Assembly: GCA_037137375.1 (NCBI GenBank)
Contig: JBAXKJ010000008.1
Location: forward strand, 62,001 to 126,000
Reading direction: 5' to 3'
Length of the DNA: 64,000 bases
DNA from: CAINVV01 sp037137375
Lineage (GTDB): Bacteria; Bacteroidota; Bacteroidia; Bacteroidales; Prolixibacteraceae
Every line of letters begins with the position of its first letter. Within the stretch, counting starts at the first letter, position 1. Both the position numbers and the translations under genes were made by a program. Shown here piece by piece: positions 42,560 to 50,982 of the stretch. The notes below the pieces were generated by a model that had not been told where the DNA came from, searched no databases, and saw only the letters and a list, made by a program, of their open reading frames with translations.

Positions 42560-43767
42560 TAGAGATTTAAAAACTTTTTCATGAATTGTGAGCCCTTCAA
42601 TTCTCCATAACCTCCTAGCAAAGCTGCCTTTTCATCGTAACGTTCAACGCTGTCAGGTGTTTCGCCCGGGCAATAGATGACAAAAGGAACTGCCTCCCGG
42701 GTATGGGTCCTAAGTTTCCATGGGGTAGGATGATCGGGAAGAAGAGCAATTGTGACCGGTTCTGTCATTTTCGAACACTCCTCCATCAAGTATTTCAGAA
42801 TCCTTTCATCGAGGTATTCGATGGTGCGGACCTTCAGATCCAGGTCCCCCTCGTGGCCGGCTTCATCGCTGGCTTCCACATGCAGGTAGACGAAATCATG
42901 ATCCTCAAGGGCTTTGATGGCTGCTTTAGCCTTCCCCTCATAATTCGTATCGTACAGTCCGGTAGCGCCTTCAACTTTTATCACATCCAGTCCTGCATAG
43001 ACACCAATACCTTGAATGAGGTCGACGGCGGAGATGACGGCTCCATTTTGCACTCCGAAGAGTTCTTTCAGGCTTTTCATGGCTGGTTTGTAGCCGGGAG
43101 ACCAGGGCCAGATTGAGTTGGCCGGTTCTTTGCCAAGCGATTTCCTGGTAAGGTTAACAGGATGATTCTGCAATAATTCCTGCGAACGAAGCATGAGATC
43201 GTTCAAGAGGCGCGCCGTTTCCTGCCCATGCGAATTAGATTCACGAGGTAATAATGGTTGGTATTTCTTCCCGGGAACATCGTGGGGAGGCGTGCAAATA
43301 AGATTTTTGTTTCCTCCTTTGATAACCAAAAGGTGCCGATAGGATACACCCGTGTAAAATTGGACTAAGTCGCTGCCTAGATGCTCATTAAGGTGTCGTA
43401 TCAGCACATCAGCCTCTACTGTGGAAATATGTCCGGCAGAGTGATTCAAAATGATATCTCCGGTTAATGTGACCAGGTTGCAACGCATAGCCAGATCATC
43501 AGCCCGCAATTCTACTCCAATGCTGGCGGCCTCAATCACACCTCTTCCTTCATAAACTGCTTCCACATCGTAGCCAAGAACGGCAAGGTTGGCCACCTCG
43601 CTGCCGGGATGCAGGGACTCAGGAATGGTCTTGAGGGTACCGCTTCGTCCAAGTGCAGCCAAACGGTCCATATGAGGGGTATTGGCCAGCATCAGCGGAG
43701 TCTTGCCTCCACATTCGTCTTGTGGCTGATCAGACATGCCATCACCCAATAAAATGATATATTTCAT
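42559..43767 (-). CDS. Phosphoglycerate mutase-like protein, probable homoserine kinase
   Basis: This 402-residue protein belongs to the alkaline phosphatase superfamily, ApgM (archaeal-type cofactor-independent phosphoglycerate mutase) subgroup: KYIILLGDGMSDQP with the metal Asp, VANLAVLGYD, ITLTGD-like segments, YLHVEASDEAGHEGDLDLKVRTIEYLD and LLPDHPTPWKLRTHTREAVPF. When it lies between thrA and thrC, as here, this subgroup has been proposed to be the missing homoserine kinase. No GHMP-type ThrB is visible. The start is ATG 43767, 1 nt after the thrA stop. Glycolytic mutase activity cannot be excluded. Confidence 0.85.
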   Translation of the reverse strand: MKYIILLGDGMSDQPQDECGGKTPLMLANTPHMDRLAALGRSGTLKTIPESLHPGSEVANLAVLGYDVEAVYEGRGVIEAASIGVELRADDLAMRCNLVTLTGDIILNHSAGHISTVEADVLIRHLNEHLGSDLVQFYTGVSYRHLLVIKGGNKNLICTPPHDVPGKKYQPLLPRESNSHGQETARLLNDLMLRSQELLQNHPVNLTRKSLGKEPANSIWPWSPGYKPAMKSLKELFGVQNGAVISAVDLIQGIGVYAGLDVIKVEGATGLYDTNYEGKAKAAIKALEDHDFVYLHVEASDEAGHEGDLDLKVRTIEYLDERILKYLMEECSKMTEPVTIALLPDHPTPWKLRTHTREAVPFVIYCPGETPDSVERYDEKAALLGGYGELKGSQFMKKFLNL

Positions 43768-43768
43768 A

Positions 43769-46195
43769 TTAAATATTAGCAACTTTGATTAGATCCGCAA
43801 AAACGCCGGCAGCCGTAACAGCTGCTCCTGCCCCGTATCCTTTAATCAGCATCGGAGACTCATTATATCTTTCCGTGGTGAGCAAGACAATATTGTTACT
43901 CCCTTCCAGATCGTAAAAAGGATGACCAGGTCCCACCGACTGCAACGAGACAGATGCCCGCCCCTCTTCCATTAGTCCGACGAAACGCCATTTCTTCTTT
44001 TCTTTTTCGAGGACAATCCTTTCAGCCTCAAAATAATCATCCATCTCATGTATATCCCGCCAGAAATCATCGAGTGTGGATTCAAAATAACGATCCGGGA
44101 TGAAACGTTTCTGCACCACATCCTCCTGACTTAGTTTGTACCCTGATTCCCTTCCCAGGATCACCAGCTTCCTGACCACATCAACGCCACTCAGATCAAT
44201 ACGCGGATCGGGTTCCGAGAATCCCTTTTCTTTCGACATCCGGATGGCAGTGCTCAAAGGGATTTCACTGCTAAGGGTGTTGAATATAAAATTCAGGGTA
44301 CCGGAAAGAACTGCTTCAATCCTTACGATGCGATCACCGGAACGCATCAGATCGTTGATTGTTGAGATGAGAGGCAAGCCGGCACCTACATTGGTTTCAA
44401 AGAGATATTTGACACCATGGTTCGCCGCCAATTCCTTCAACTCCCTGTAAGCCAGGAAATCGGATGAGGCCGCAACTTTATTTGCAGCAACAATGGAGAT
44501 AAAATTATTAAGGATGGTCCGGTATTGATCAGCTACTTTTTTCTCAGCAGTGCAATCGACAAACACAGAATTAAACATATTCATATCAACCATCCGGCTG
44601 CAGAAACCATTCATATCAGACTTTTCAGCCTCTTCGCCTGAAAGCAGTTTCGCAATAGAATCCGGTTCCAGACCTTCCCTGTTGAAAATCATCTTCCGAG
44701 AATTGGCGACCCCACAAATGCGAAGCAACAAACGGTGCTCCTTTTGCAACTTCAACTGCTGTTGATTGATCTGTTTGATCAGATCGCGGCCTACTGTACC
44801 AATGCCTACCAGGAAGATATTTAATTCGATAAATGGTGACAGGAAAAATGATTCGTGAACAACATTCAATGTCTTCCTTAAGTCAGACTTTTTGACGACC
44901 CATGAGATATTCTGTTCGGAGGCTCCCTGCGCAATGGCAACCACGTTGATACCATTTTTGCCAATGGTAAAAAACAACTTACCAGCAATTCCCGCAGAGT
45001 GCTTCATGTTCTCTCCGACAATTGCTACGATACAAAGATCTTCCTCACTACTGATTTTATTGATCAATCCGGAGAAAATTTCTCGCTCAAACTCCTTTTG
45101 AATGGCAGATTCAGCAATTTTACCCCGGGTAGAGTCAATGGCAAAGCTGATGGAATTTTCTGATGATGCCTGGGAAATCAGAATGACATTGATATCCTCT
45201 TTCGCCAGGGCGCCGAACAGTCTCATGGCAATCCCTGTAACACCAACCATTCCGAGTCCCTGAACTGTGAAAAGGGAAATTCCGTCAATGGAAGAGATAC
45301 CTTTGATAGGATGTTCGGCGATACGCTGATCGAATTTCCCGATAATTGTACCTTCGGCTGAAGGATTCATGGTATTCTTTATCTGAACCGGAATCGATTT
45401 CTGATACACAGGGAGTATCGTTGGCGGATATATCACTTTGGCTCCAAAATGTGATAATTCCAATGCTTCGCTGTAAGTGAGTTGAGGAATAGGATAAGCC
45501 TTGCTGATGACCCTTGGGTCGGCAGTCATGAAGCCATCCACATCCGTCCATATTTCGAGTTTCTCCGCATTCAAAGCAGCCGCGAAAAGCGCAGCCGTAT
45601 AATCTGAACCTCCTCTTCCAAGTGTGGTCACGGTACCATCGGCGGAGGTTGAAATAAATCCCGGGGCAACAGCAATCCTTTTTAATCCGGAGCACACCTT
45701 GCTGATCTGCTCATAGGTGACGGAAAAATCAACATTGGCCCTACCATGGTTGCTGTCGGTCCGGATAAGGGCCGCACTATCAATTAATTCGGCATGCAGA
45801 AACCTTGAAATAAAATTCGAGGAAAGACGTTCTCCAAACCCAAGCACTTTGTCAAGCGTCTTAGGGGTAAGTTCACCAATCAACCTGATTCCCTGAAGGA
45901 TTTTCTCCAATTCATCGAAAAGGCTTTTCAGATTAATCCTGACTTCAGCGATTGTATTCTGATCGAAGAGACCTGACAAAATTCTCTCGTGACGTGACCA
46001 TATTTCCTCCAGGAAGGAAGTTACTTCATTACCTTTTGCCCCGGCGGTTGCTGCAGCCAGAAGAAGATCAGTGACCCCTCCAACGGCGCTGACGACCACG
46101 ATCAGTTCTGTATTCTGATTTCGAACTATTTCTTCAATTTTCTTGATGTTTTCAACGGAACCTACGGATGTTCCACCGAATTTTATTACTTTCAT
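43769..46195 (-). CDS. thrA: Bifunctional aspartate kinase / homoserine dehydrogenase
   Basis: This 808-residue fusion catalyses the first and third steps of threonine/methionine synthesis. The aspartokinase half has KFGGTSVGSVENI, LGRGGSDYTAALFAAAL and TDVDGFMTADPRV; two ACT-type regulatory segments follow (about 310-460, QGLGMVGVTGIAMRLFGAL and AIVGENMKHSAGIAGKLF); the homoserine dehydrogenase half starts with NIFLVGIGTVGRDLI (about 465) and has FVDCTAEKKVADQY, AANKVAASSDFLAY and the GSGxxGTLNFIF-type region (VLSGTLNFIFNTLS). Feedback by threonine is expected. First gene of the thr operon; recA and its terminator lie upstream on the same strand. Confidence 0.95.
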   Translation of the reverse strand: MKVIKFGGTSVGSVENIKKIEEIVRNQNTELIVVVSAVGGVTDLLLAAATAGAKGNEVTSFLEEIWSRHERILSGLFDQNTIAEVRINLKSLFDELEKILQGIRLIGELTPKTLDKVLGFGERLSSNFISRFLHAELIDSAALIRTDSNHGRANVDFSVTYEQISKVCSGLKRIAVAPGFISTSADGTVTTLGRGGSDYTAALFAAALNAEKLEIWTDVDGFMTADPRVISKAYPIPQLTYSEALELSHFGAKVIYPPTILPVYQKSIPVQIKNTMNPSAEGTIIGKFDQRIAEHPIKGISSIDGISLFTVQGLGMVGVTGIAMRLFGALAKEDINVILISQASSENSISFAIDSTRGKIAESAIQKEFEREIFSGLINKISSEEDLCIVAIVGENMKHSAGIAGKLFFTIGKNGINVVAIAQGASEQNISWVVKKSDLRKTLNVVHESFFLSPFIELNIFLVGIGTVGRDLIKQINQQQLKLQKEHRLLLRICGVANSRKMIFNREGLEPDSIAKLLSGEEAEKSDMNGFCSRMVDMNMFNSVFVDCTAEKKVADQYRTILNNFISIVAANKVAASSDFLAYRELKELAANHGVKYLFETNVGAGLPLISTINDLMRSGDRIVRIEAVLSGTLNFIFNTLSSEIPLSTAIRMSKEKGFSEPDPRIDLSGVDVVRKLVILGRESGYKLSQEDVVQKRFIPDRYFESTLDDFWRDIHEMDDYFEAERIVLEKEKKKWRFVGLMEEGRASVSLQSVGPGHPFYDLEGSNNIVLLTTERYNESPMLIKGYGAGAAVTAAGVFADLIKVANI

Positions 46196-46240
46196 GAGGC
46201 TTTACCTTATAAATTAACACAATTACCAAACCGCAAATGT

Positions 46241-46280
46241 CCAAAAAAAATCTGAACCGAAGGTGTCCCGGTTCAGATTT
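46241..46280 (-). terminator. recA terminator
   Basis: A perfect 12-bp stem (AAATCTGAACCG / CGGTTCAGATTT) with a 9-nt loop, followed on the minus strand by eight U (A-run 46243-46250 on the + strand). It lies 21 nt after the recA stop and separates recA from thrA. Confidence 0.9.
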
Positions 46281-46301
46281 CGTAATATTTTCACATTAAC
46301 T

Positions 46302-47342
46302 TTAAATCTCAAGTGACGGTGTATAATTCTTAATGATCTTCTTTTCGATCTCTTCGGCTAGTTCAGGATTGTCTTTTAAGAGTGCCTTGACCGATTCACG
46401 TCCCTGACCGATTTTGGTCTCACCATAGCTGAACCAGGACCCACTTTTCTTAATAATATTCAGTTCAACTCCAAGGTCAATGATCTCACCTATCTTTGAA
46501 ATACCTTCACCGAAGATGATATCAAACTCTGCCTTACGAAAAGGTGGCGCGATCTTGTTTTTCACAATCTTGACCCGGGTATGGTTTCCCTGAACCTCTT
46601 CCCCTTCTTTCAGCTGACCGATCTTCCTGATATCCACGCGGACTGAGGCATAAAATTTGAGTGCGTTACCACCGGTAGTCGTTTCTGGATTCCCAAACAT
46701 CACCCCGATTTTTTCACGTAACTGATTGATGAAAATGCAGCAGGTCTTTGTCTTGCTGATACTGGCAGTAAGTTTTCGAAGTGCCTGTGACATAAGCCTG
46801 GCTTGCAATCCCATTTTGGAATCCCCCATTTCACCTTCGATTTCAGCCTTAGGAGTCAGTGCGGCAACAGAGTCAATGACGATAATATCTATTGCGCCTG
46901 ACCTGATCAGGTTGTCAGCAATCTCCAATGCCTGCTCTCCGTTATCCGGCTGAGAAATCAGCAAATCGTTGATGTTCACGCCAAGCTTGGTCGCATATGA
47001 AGTGTCGAAAGCGTGTTCGGCATCGATGATGGCCGCTATGCCTCCCTGTTTTTGAGCTTCGGCAATAGCATGGATTGCGAGGGTCGTTTTCCCCGAAGAT
47101 TCTGGACCAAAAATCTCAATCACACGGCCTTTCGGGTAACCGCCGATTCCCAGTGCAAGATCCAGTGCAATGGAACCTGAACTTATGGCAGCGACATCGT
47201 CGACAGGCTTGTCGCCCAATCGCATGATAGAACCTTTGCCATAACTCTTTTCAATCTTGTCCATTGTCAGTTGCAATGCTTTCAACTTTTCCAGGTTTAC
47301 TGCCTTGTCGGCAGCAATACCCTTTGCTTCATCTTTTGCCAT
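46302..47342 (-). CDS. recA: Recombinase RecA
   Basis: This 346-residue protein drives homologous strand exchange and SOS induction. Seen: Walker A GPESSGKTTLAIHA, AAIIDAEHAFDTSYA, Walker B IIVIDSVAAL, the L1/L2 DNA-binding loops (PKAEIEGEMGDSKMGLQARLMSQALRKL; FINQLREKIGVMFGNPETTTGG) and the KAEFDIIFGEGISKIGEI region, plus a short C-terminus. It follows bcp by 10 nt on the same strand and is probably transcribed from the bcp promoter; no LexA-type box was recognised. It ends in a strong terminator. Confidence 0.98.
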   Translation of the reverse strand: MAKDEAKGIAADKAVNLEKLKALQLTMDKIEKSYGKGSIMRLGDKPVDDVAAISSGSIALDLALGIGGYPKGRVIEIFGPESSGKTTLAIHAIAEAQKQGGIAAIIDAEHAFDTSYATKLGVNINDLLISQPDNGEQALEIADNLIRSGAIDIIVIDSVAALTPKAEIEGEMGDSKMGLQARLMSQALRKLTASISKTKTCCIFINQLREKIGVMFGNPETTTGGNALKFYASVRVDIRKIGQLKEGEEVQGNHTRVKIVKNKIAPPFRKAEFDIIFGEGISKIGEIIDLGVELNIIKKSGSWFSYGETKIGQGRESVKALLKDNPELAEEIEKKIIKNYTPSLEI

Positions 47343-47352
47343 TATATATAAT

Positions 47353-47817
47353 TTAAATATTTATCTCTTTTACAATTTGTTCCGTATGATTTTTGGTATC
47401 TACCTTCTTGAAAATCTTCTCAATAACTCCGTTTTCATTGATCACAAAAGTAGTCCTGATGACTCCCATGTAAGGCTTGCCATAATTCATCTTCTCCCCC
47501 CATACACCAAAATCCTGGAGAATCTTCTTTTCTGTATCGGCAATCAGATTAAAACGAAGACCGTATTTGTCGATAAATTTTTGATGAGAGGCAGAGCTGT
47601 CAGGGCTAACACCGACTACTTCGTACCCTTTTGACAACCAAAAATCATAATTTGCACTTAAATCACATGATTCTGCCGTGCATCCCGGAGTATTGTCTTT
47701 CGGATAAAAGTAAAGAATCAATTTTTTACCCTTAAAATCGTTCAGTGAAATGGCGCTTCCATTCTGAGTCTTTCCCTCGAAATAAGGGGCAGCGGCGCCT
47801 TCTGTCAATTGTTCCAT
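47353..47817 (-). CDS. bcp: Thioredoxin-dependent peroxiredoxin (Bcp/PrxQ type)
   Basis: This 154-residue peroxiredoxin reduces peroxides using thioredoxin. The peroxidatic Cys is in YPKDNTPGCTAESCDLS; the second Cys five residues later (CTAESC) is the resolving Cys typical of PrxQ. The YEVVGVSPDSSASHQKF and GVIRTTFVINENGVIE stretches complete the fold. No signal peptide, so it is cytoplasmic. It is the promoter-proximal gene of a bcp-recA pair (10-nt gap) with a strong promoter at 47846-47877. Confidence 0.93.
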   Translation of the reverse strand: MEQLTEGAAAPYFEGKTQNGSAISLNDFKGKKLILYFYPKDNTPGCTAESCDLSANYDFWLSKGYEVVGVSPDSSASHQKFIDKYGLRFNLIADTEKKILQDFGVWGEKMNYGKPYMGVIRTTFVINENGVIEKIFKKVDTKNHTEQIVKEINI

Positions 47818-47845
47818 AATAATTTCTTTTAAATAGTGTACTTTA

Positions 47846-47877
47846 CAAATTTAAGTGAATCCGACCACTTTCAAAAA
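47846..47877 (-). promoter_or_regulatory. Promoter of bcp-recA
   Basis: On the minus strand a -33 TTTTTG (47872-47877) is followed after 18 nt by -7 TAAATTTG (47846-47853), an exact TAnnTTTG match. The expected transcription start is about 20 nt before the bcp ATG. Confidence 0.65.
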
Positions 47878-47926
47878 TGCCGGAGGTTAATAAATCAATT
47901 ATTATACGGTTACCTGACAAATGGGT

Positions 47927-47934
47927 TATATTTG
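47927..47934 (+). promoter_or_regulatory. TATATTTG -7 element of the SPOR-domain gene
   Basis: An exact TAnnTTTG match 35 nt before the chosen ATG (47970). A further upstream ATG (47877) in the open frame lies before this element and so is not the start. The -33 box is not evident. Confidence 0.5.
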
Positions 47935-47969
47935 TATTTTTAGGCCGGATATCGCATGCTATTATCATC

Positions 47970-49697
47970 ATGAAAAAAGCCTTCTTTTCAATACATAACT
48001 TCGCAGTTGTATTACTCCTCATAAGCTCATTTCAAACAACTTTTGGTCAGCAAAAGCTTGGAAAAGAGACCCTTGGTATTGACTATTTCAACCAGGGTAA
48101 TTACGAAAAAGCCCTTCCCATATTCGCAAAACTTGCTCAGAGTTATTCAGACAATGCCATGTACAACTATTATTATGGTGTGTGTCTGATCAAGAATAAT
48201 ATTTTTGAGACAGCCGCCAAAGAGGCGCTTCTGAATTCGGTTGTCGATAAGACGCCCGTCAACGCCAATTTCTACCTGGGCAATTATTTTCATGCCCTCG
48301 AAAATTGGCAGGAAGCCAAAGCTTTTTATGACAGATACGAAAAAGTAGGAACTAAACAAGAAAAAAGGGCCCTCAAATTTGACTATTTCGTCGATCTCTG
48401 CAACAAGAAGAACAATCCTTTTAAACCTGTTAAAACTACCGATACCGCACTCTTCGGAGATTCACTTTTGAAACCACCGCCAAAAATTGACGAAAAGAAT
48501 TTCCCTATCCCGGAAGCTCTTAAGAATGCGAGTTTTAATTTCCAGGTTAATGAAGTTTTGGCCTACCATGCCATCACTGATTTCCGCAGCGAAGCAAGTA
48601 AGATCCTCTTTACCAAGGCTTGGATCTGCACCGGTAAAAACGATTCACTCGTTGCCCTTACTGATTCGCTAAGAAAAGTCCATGACAGCATAGCCCGGGT
48701 GGATACCCGACTGGGGATCGTGCAACAGATCGTAGATTGTGAGCAGAAATCCTATCAGTTGATGCGCGACCGCGAAAAATTTCTGGATCAATCGCGGGTG
48801 AAAGAATCCGCCTATTGGGAAAGAGAAGGCACGAAGGCTGCCACATCCTATAATACCACCATCCTGGAAAGGGAAAATAAGTTGAATCAGGACAGGATCA
48901 AGGATGAAAAATCCAGGGAAAACGTGCAGGAATCCAAAGTGACAGTCGTGCCGGAAGTCAGGAAAGAAAATATTCAGACTGCACCTGTGCAACCCCAGAC
49001 TTCCCCTGCTGAAGCAAAAGACAGAAACTCGGAGACTGACGAACTGGTCTATAAAGTTCAGATTGGCGCTTTCAAAAATGGAGCGCTAACACCTTCATTT
49101 AAGACACTTTATGCCAGGATCAGCAAGTTAAGGAAGATCGATAAATTCACGGATGCAAAGAAGTATGTCATTTATACCATTGGCAGTTTCACCCACTCAG
49201 TGGATGCCGAGAAAATGAAGGATCAGCTTATAAGGGAAGGGATAAAAGGGGCAAAGGTGGCATCCTTCAACAAGAAAGGTGAAAAAGCCACAAAGCCAGC
49301 CGCAATAGTAGTTTCCAAAAAAGATTCGGTGAAAAGTGTGGAGGCCATACCTCCATTAACTCCTCCGGGGGCTTCACAAGCGGGTACATCAGGCAAAAGC
49401 GTTGCCGTCGAAAATCTGATTTTCAAGGTACAGATTGGTTCATTCAGGAATGGAGTCGTCACCCCTTCTTTCAAGAAAATATATTTAAGAATCAGTAAAT
49501 CAAATAAGATCAATAAATATACGGATTCCAGAAAATTCGAAATTTACACGATTGGTGATTTCCCTGCCTATGCCGATGCTACCAAGATGAAGGATCAAAT
49601 GGTTCGGGAAGGCATTAAGGATGCATTCGTTGCAGCCTTTTTAAAGGGAGAAAGAATAAAGGTCTCGGAAGCGCTTAAACTTGCAGGAGGAAAATAA
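47970..49697 (+). CDS. Exported protein with TPR-like N-terminus and two tandem SPOR domains
   Basis: This protein of 575 residues starts with a signal peptide (FSIHNFAVVLLLISSFQTTFG). The N-terminal part (GIDYFNQGNYEKALPIFAKLAQ, AMYNYYYGVCLIKN) looks like TPR repeats; the middle is charged and helical. At the C-terminus are two near-duplicate SPOR-like domains (about 360-440 and 475-555), each with KVQIGxFxNGxxTPSFK, a RISK segment, YTIGxF, and DQxxREGIK. SPOR domains bind denuded septal peptidoglycan, so a role in cell division or wall remodelling is likely, in the periplasm. No partner gene is adjacent; clpS follows by 38 nt. Confidence 0.85.
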   Translation: MKKAFFSIHNFAVVLLLISSFQTTFGQQKLGKETLGIDYFNQGNYEKALPIFAKLAQSYSDNAMYNYYYGVCLIKNNIFETAAKEALLNSVVDKTPVNANFYLGNYFHALENWQEAKAFYDRYEKVGTKQEKRALKFDYFVDLCNKKNNPFKPVKTTDTALFGDSLLKPPPKIDEKNFPIPEALKNASFNFQVNEVLAYHAITDFRSEASKILFTKAWICTGKNDSLVALTDSLRKVHDSIARVDTRLGIVQQIVDCEQKSYQLMRDREKFLDQSRVKESAYWEREGTKAATSYNTTILERENKLNQDRIKDEKSRENVQESKVTVVPEVRKENIQTAPVQPQTSPAEAKDRNSETDELVYKVQIGAFKNGALTPSFKTLYARISKLRKIDKFTDAKKYVIYTIGSFTHSVDAEKMKDQLIREGIKGAKVASFNKKGEKATKPAAIVVSKKDSVKSVEAIPPLTPPGASQAGTSGKSVAVENLIFKVQIGSFRNGVVTPSFKKIYLRISKSNKINKYTDSRKFEIYTIGDFPAYADATKMKDQMVREGIKDAFVAAFLKGERIKVSEALKLAGGK

Positions 49698-49735
49698 ATT
49701 CATTTTCTTTGCACTAAGTATATTAAAGTACAGTA

Positions 49736-50017
49736 ATGAAGCAGGATACGGATAAATCTGTCAGCAAGAAGGATAAATCCTCGGAAGGAACCGGAAATGA
49801 GAATTCTCTGGTTTTATACAATGATGATTATCATACCTTTAACTATGTTATCGATGCATTAATGGAGGTCTGTAATATGGAACGTGTGCAGGCCATCCAG
49901 TGTACCTATCTGGTTCATTACAAAGAGAAATGTGAAATCAAAAGGGGGGCCAAAAAGGATTTACTGCCTATTCGCCGGGCTCTTTCAGCGAAGGACTTAA
50001 AAGCAACGATTCACTGA
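49736..50017 (+). CDS. clpS: ATP-dependent Clp protease adaptor ClpS
   Basis: This 93-residue protein binds N-degron substrates and delivers them to ClpAP. The conserved VLYNDDYHTFNYVIDAL segment is near residues 28-44; the CEIKRGAKKDL stretch near 70 aligns with the substrate-pocket His/Lys region. The short basic N-terminus is typical. Its last 50 nt overlap the 3' end of the convergent methyltransferase gene. Confidence 0.92.
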   Translation: MKQDTDKSVSKKDKSSEGTGNENSLVLYNDDYHTFNYVIDALMEVCNMERVQAIQCTYLVHYKEKCEIKRGAKKDLLPIRRALSAKDLKATIH

Positions 50018-50705
50018 CTTTGGGTTTTCTCTTAACAGATTTTCGGATCAGTCGCCACAATGCCACACCAACCTTCTCCATTTTTATAAATAACTGCCTG
50101 ATAATCTTCCTGATCAGCGGCATTTTATCTTCTCTTGGCCAAAGCATACCGGTCTGTCGGATATAATCCCGGTAGTCATCGCCAAAAAATTTCACCAGAA
50201 GTGATTCTTCCCTATTGATCTGATAGAGACAAAAAGGTGCAACCAGAAAAAGTGAGGCGGGACCAGCGATCCAGTTCTGTATCATGAAAACCTGGCAGAT
50301 AGCAATCCCAATCAGCGAGGCATACATGGGATGCCGGATATACAAATAAGAGCCACCCTTCACCAGTTCAAGGTCGTCTTTCAGTTCCTGACCAGGAGTC
50401 CACCATTTGCCGAGATCTGTCAGTGCCTTGATAAATAGCCATATACAAAAGAGATAAGCGAATATTACCGGAAAGCCCAGCCATTTCCACAATTGGTAAT
50501 CGGTAGGGCCAAAATCTATAGAGAAAATATAGAAGAAAGGGATTACCTGAACGCCAATCATCAGGATGAAAAGAAATGTGCGCTTCTTTTTTTGGGCAAT
50601 CAAGATCTTTTTATCTGACTCAAAATGGAGCAGATAATAAATTTCCAGAAGCGCCATCAAGGCAATTCCACAAAGAAAAATTGTTTCTAAAAAAGCACGT
50701 TCCAT
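49968..50705 (-). CDS. Isoprenylcysteine carboxyl methyltransferase-like (ICMT/DUF1295) membrane protein
   Basis: This 245-residue protein has about five hydrophobic segments (IFLCGIALMALLEIYYLL; FLFILMIGVQVIPFFYIF; WLGFPVIFAYLFCIWLFIKAL; LIGIAICQVFMIQNWIAGPASLFLVAPF) and the ICMT-type SAM-binding signature LELVKGGSYLYIRHPMYASL (RHPxY) followed by NREESLLVKFFGDDYRDYI (EE and Y). Bacterial members methylate small lipids or proteins; the substrate is unknown. The 3' end overlaps clpS by 50 nt. The 277 nt upstream (50706-50982) hold no other gene. Confidence 0.87.
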   Translation of the reverse strand: MERAFLETIFLCGIALMALLEIYYLLHFESDKKILIAQKKKRTFLFILMIGVQVIPFFYIFSIDFGPTDYQLWKWLGFPVIFAYLFCIWLFIKALTDLGKWWTPGQELKDDLELVKGGSYLYIRHPMYASLIGIAICQVFMIQNWIAGPASLFLVAPFCLYQINREESLLVKFFGDDYRDYIRQTGMLWPREDKMPLIRKIIRQLFIKMEKVGVALWRLIRKSVKRKPKVSESLLLSPSLKEPGE

Positions 50706-50982
50706 CTAACCAGGATTCTGTTCAATCGAAATGCAAATTTACTGAAGACATTGGATCTCCAAAATGAAAAATTGATTATCAGACCGATCCGATGTAAAAA
50801 CCGGATAACTCATCGCCTAATTCAACCAAAACAAACTAATTAAAGCAAGTGGTGAACTATTTTGGTTTTAGGGTAAGGGTAAACCTTCTTTATAACTGTC
50901 ATAAATTATTAAGTATTATCGTTGATTAGTGGTTAATATTTTGCCTTGAAAGCAAAACCGTTTACTTTTACGAAAAAAACAG

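Noticed and set aside
46196..46301. Threonine/isoleucine-type attenuator before thrA
   Set aside because: The hairpin here is the recA terminator on the same strand; no leader frame rich in Thr or Ile codons was found between it and thrA.
47877..47969. Longer N-terminus of the SPOR-domain protein from ATG 47877
   Set aside because: The added 31 residues precede the TATATTTG promoter element and the true signal peptide begins at ATG 47970.
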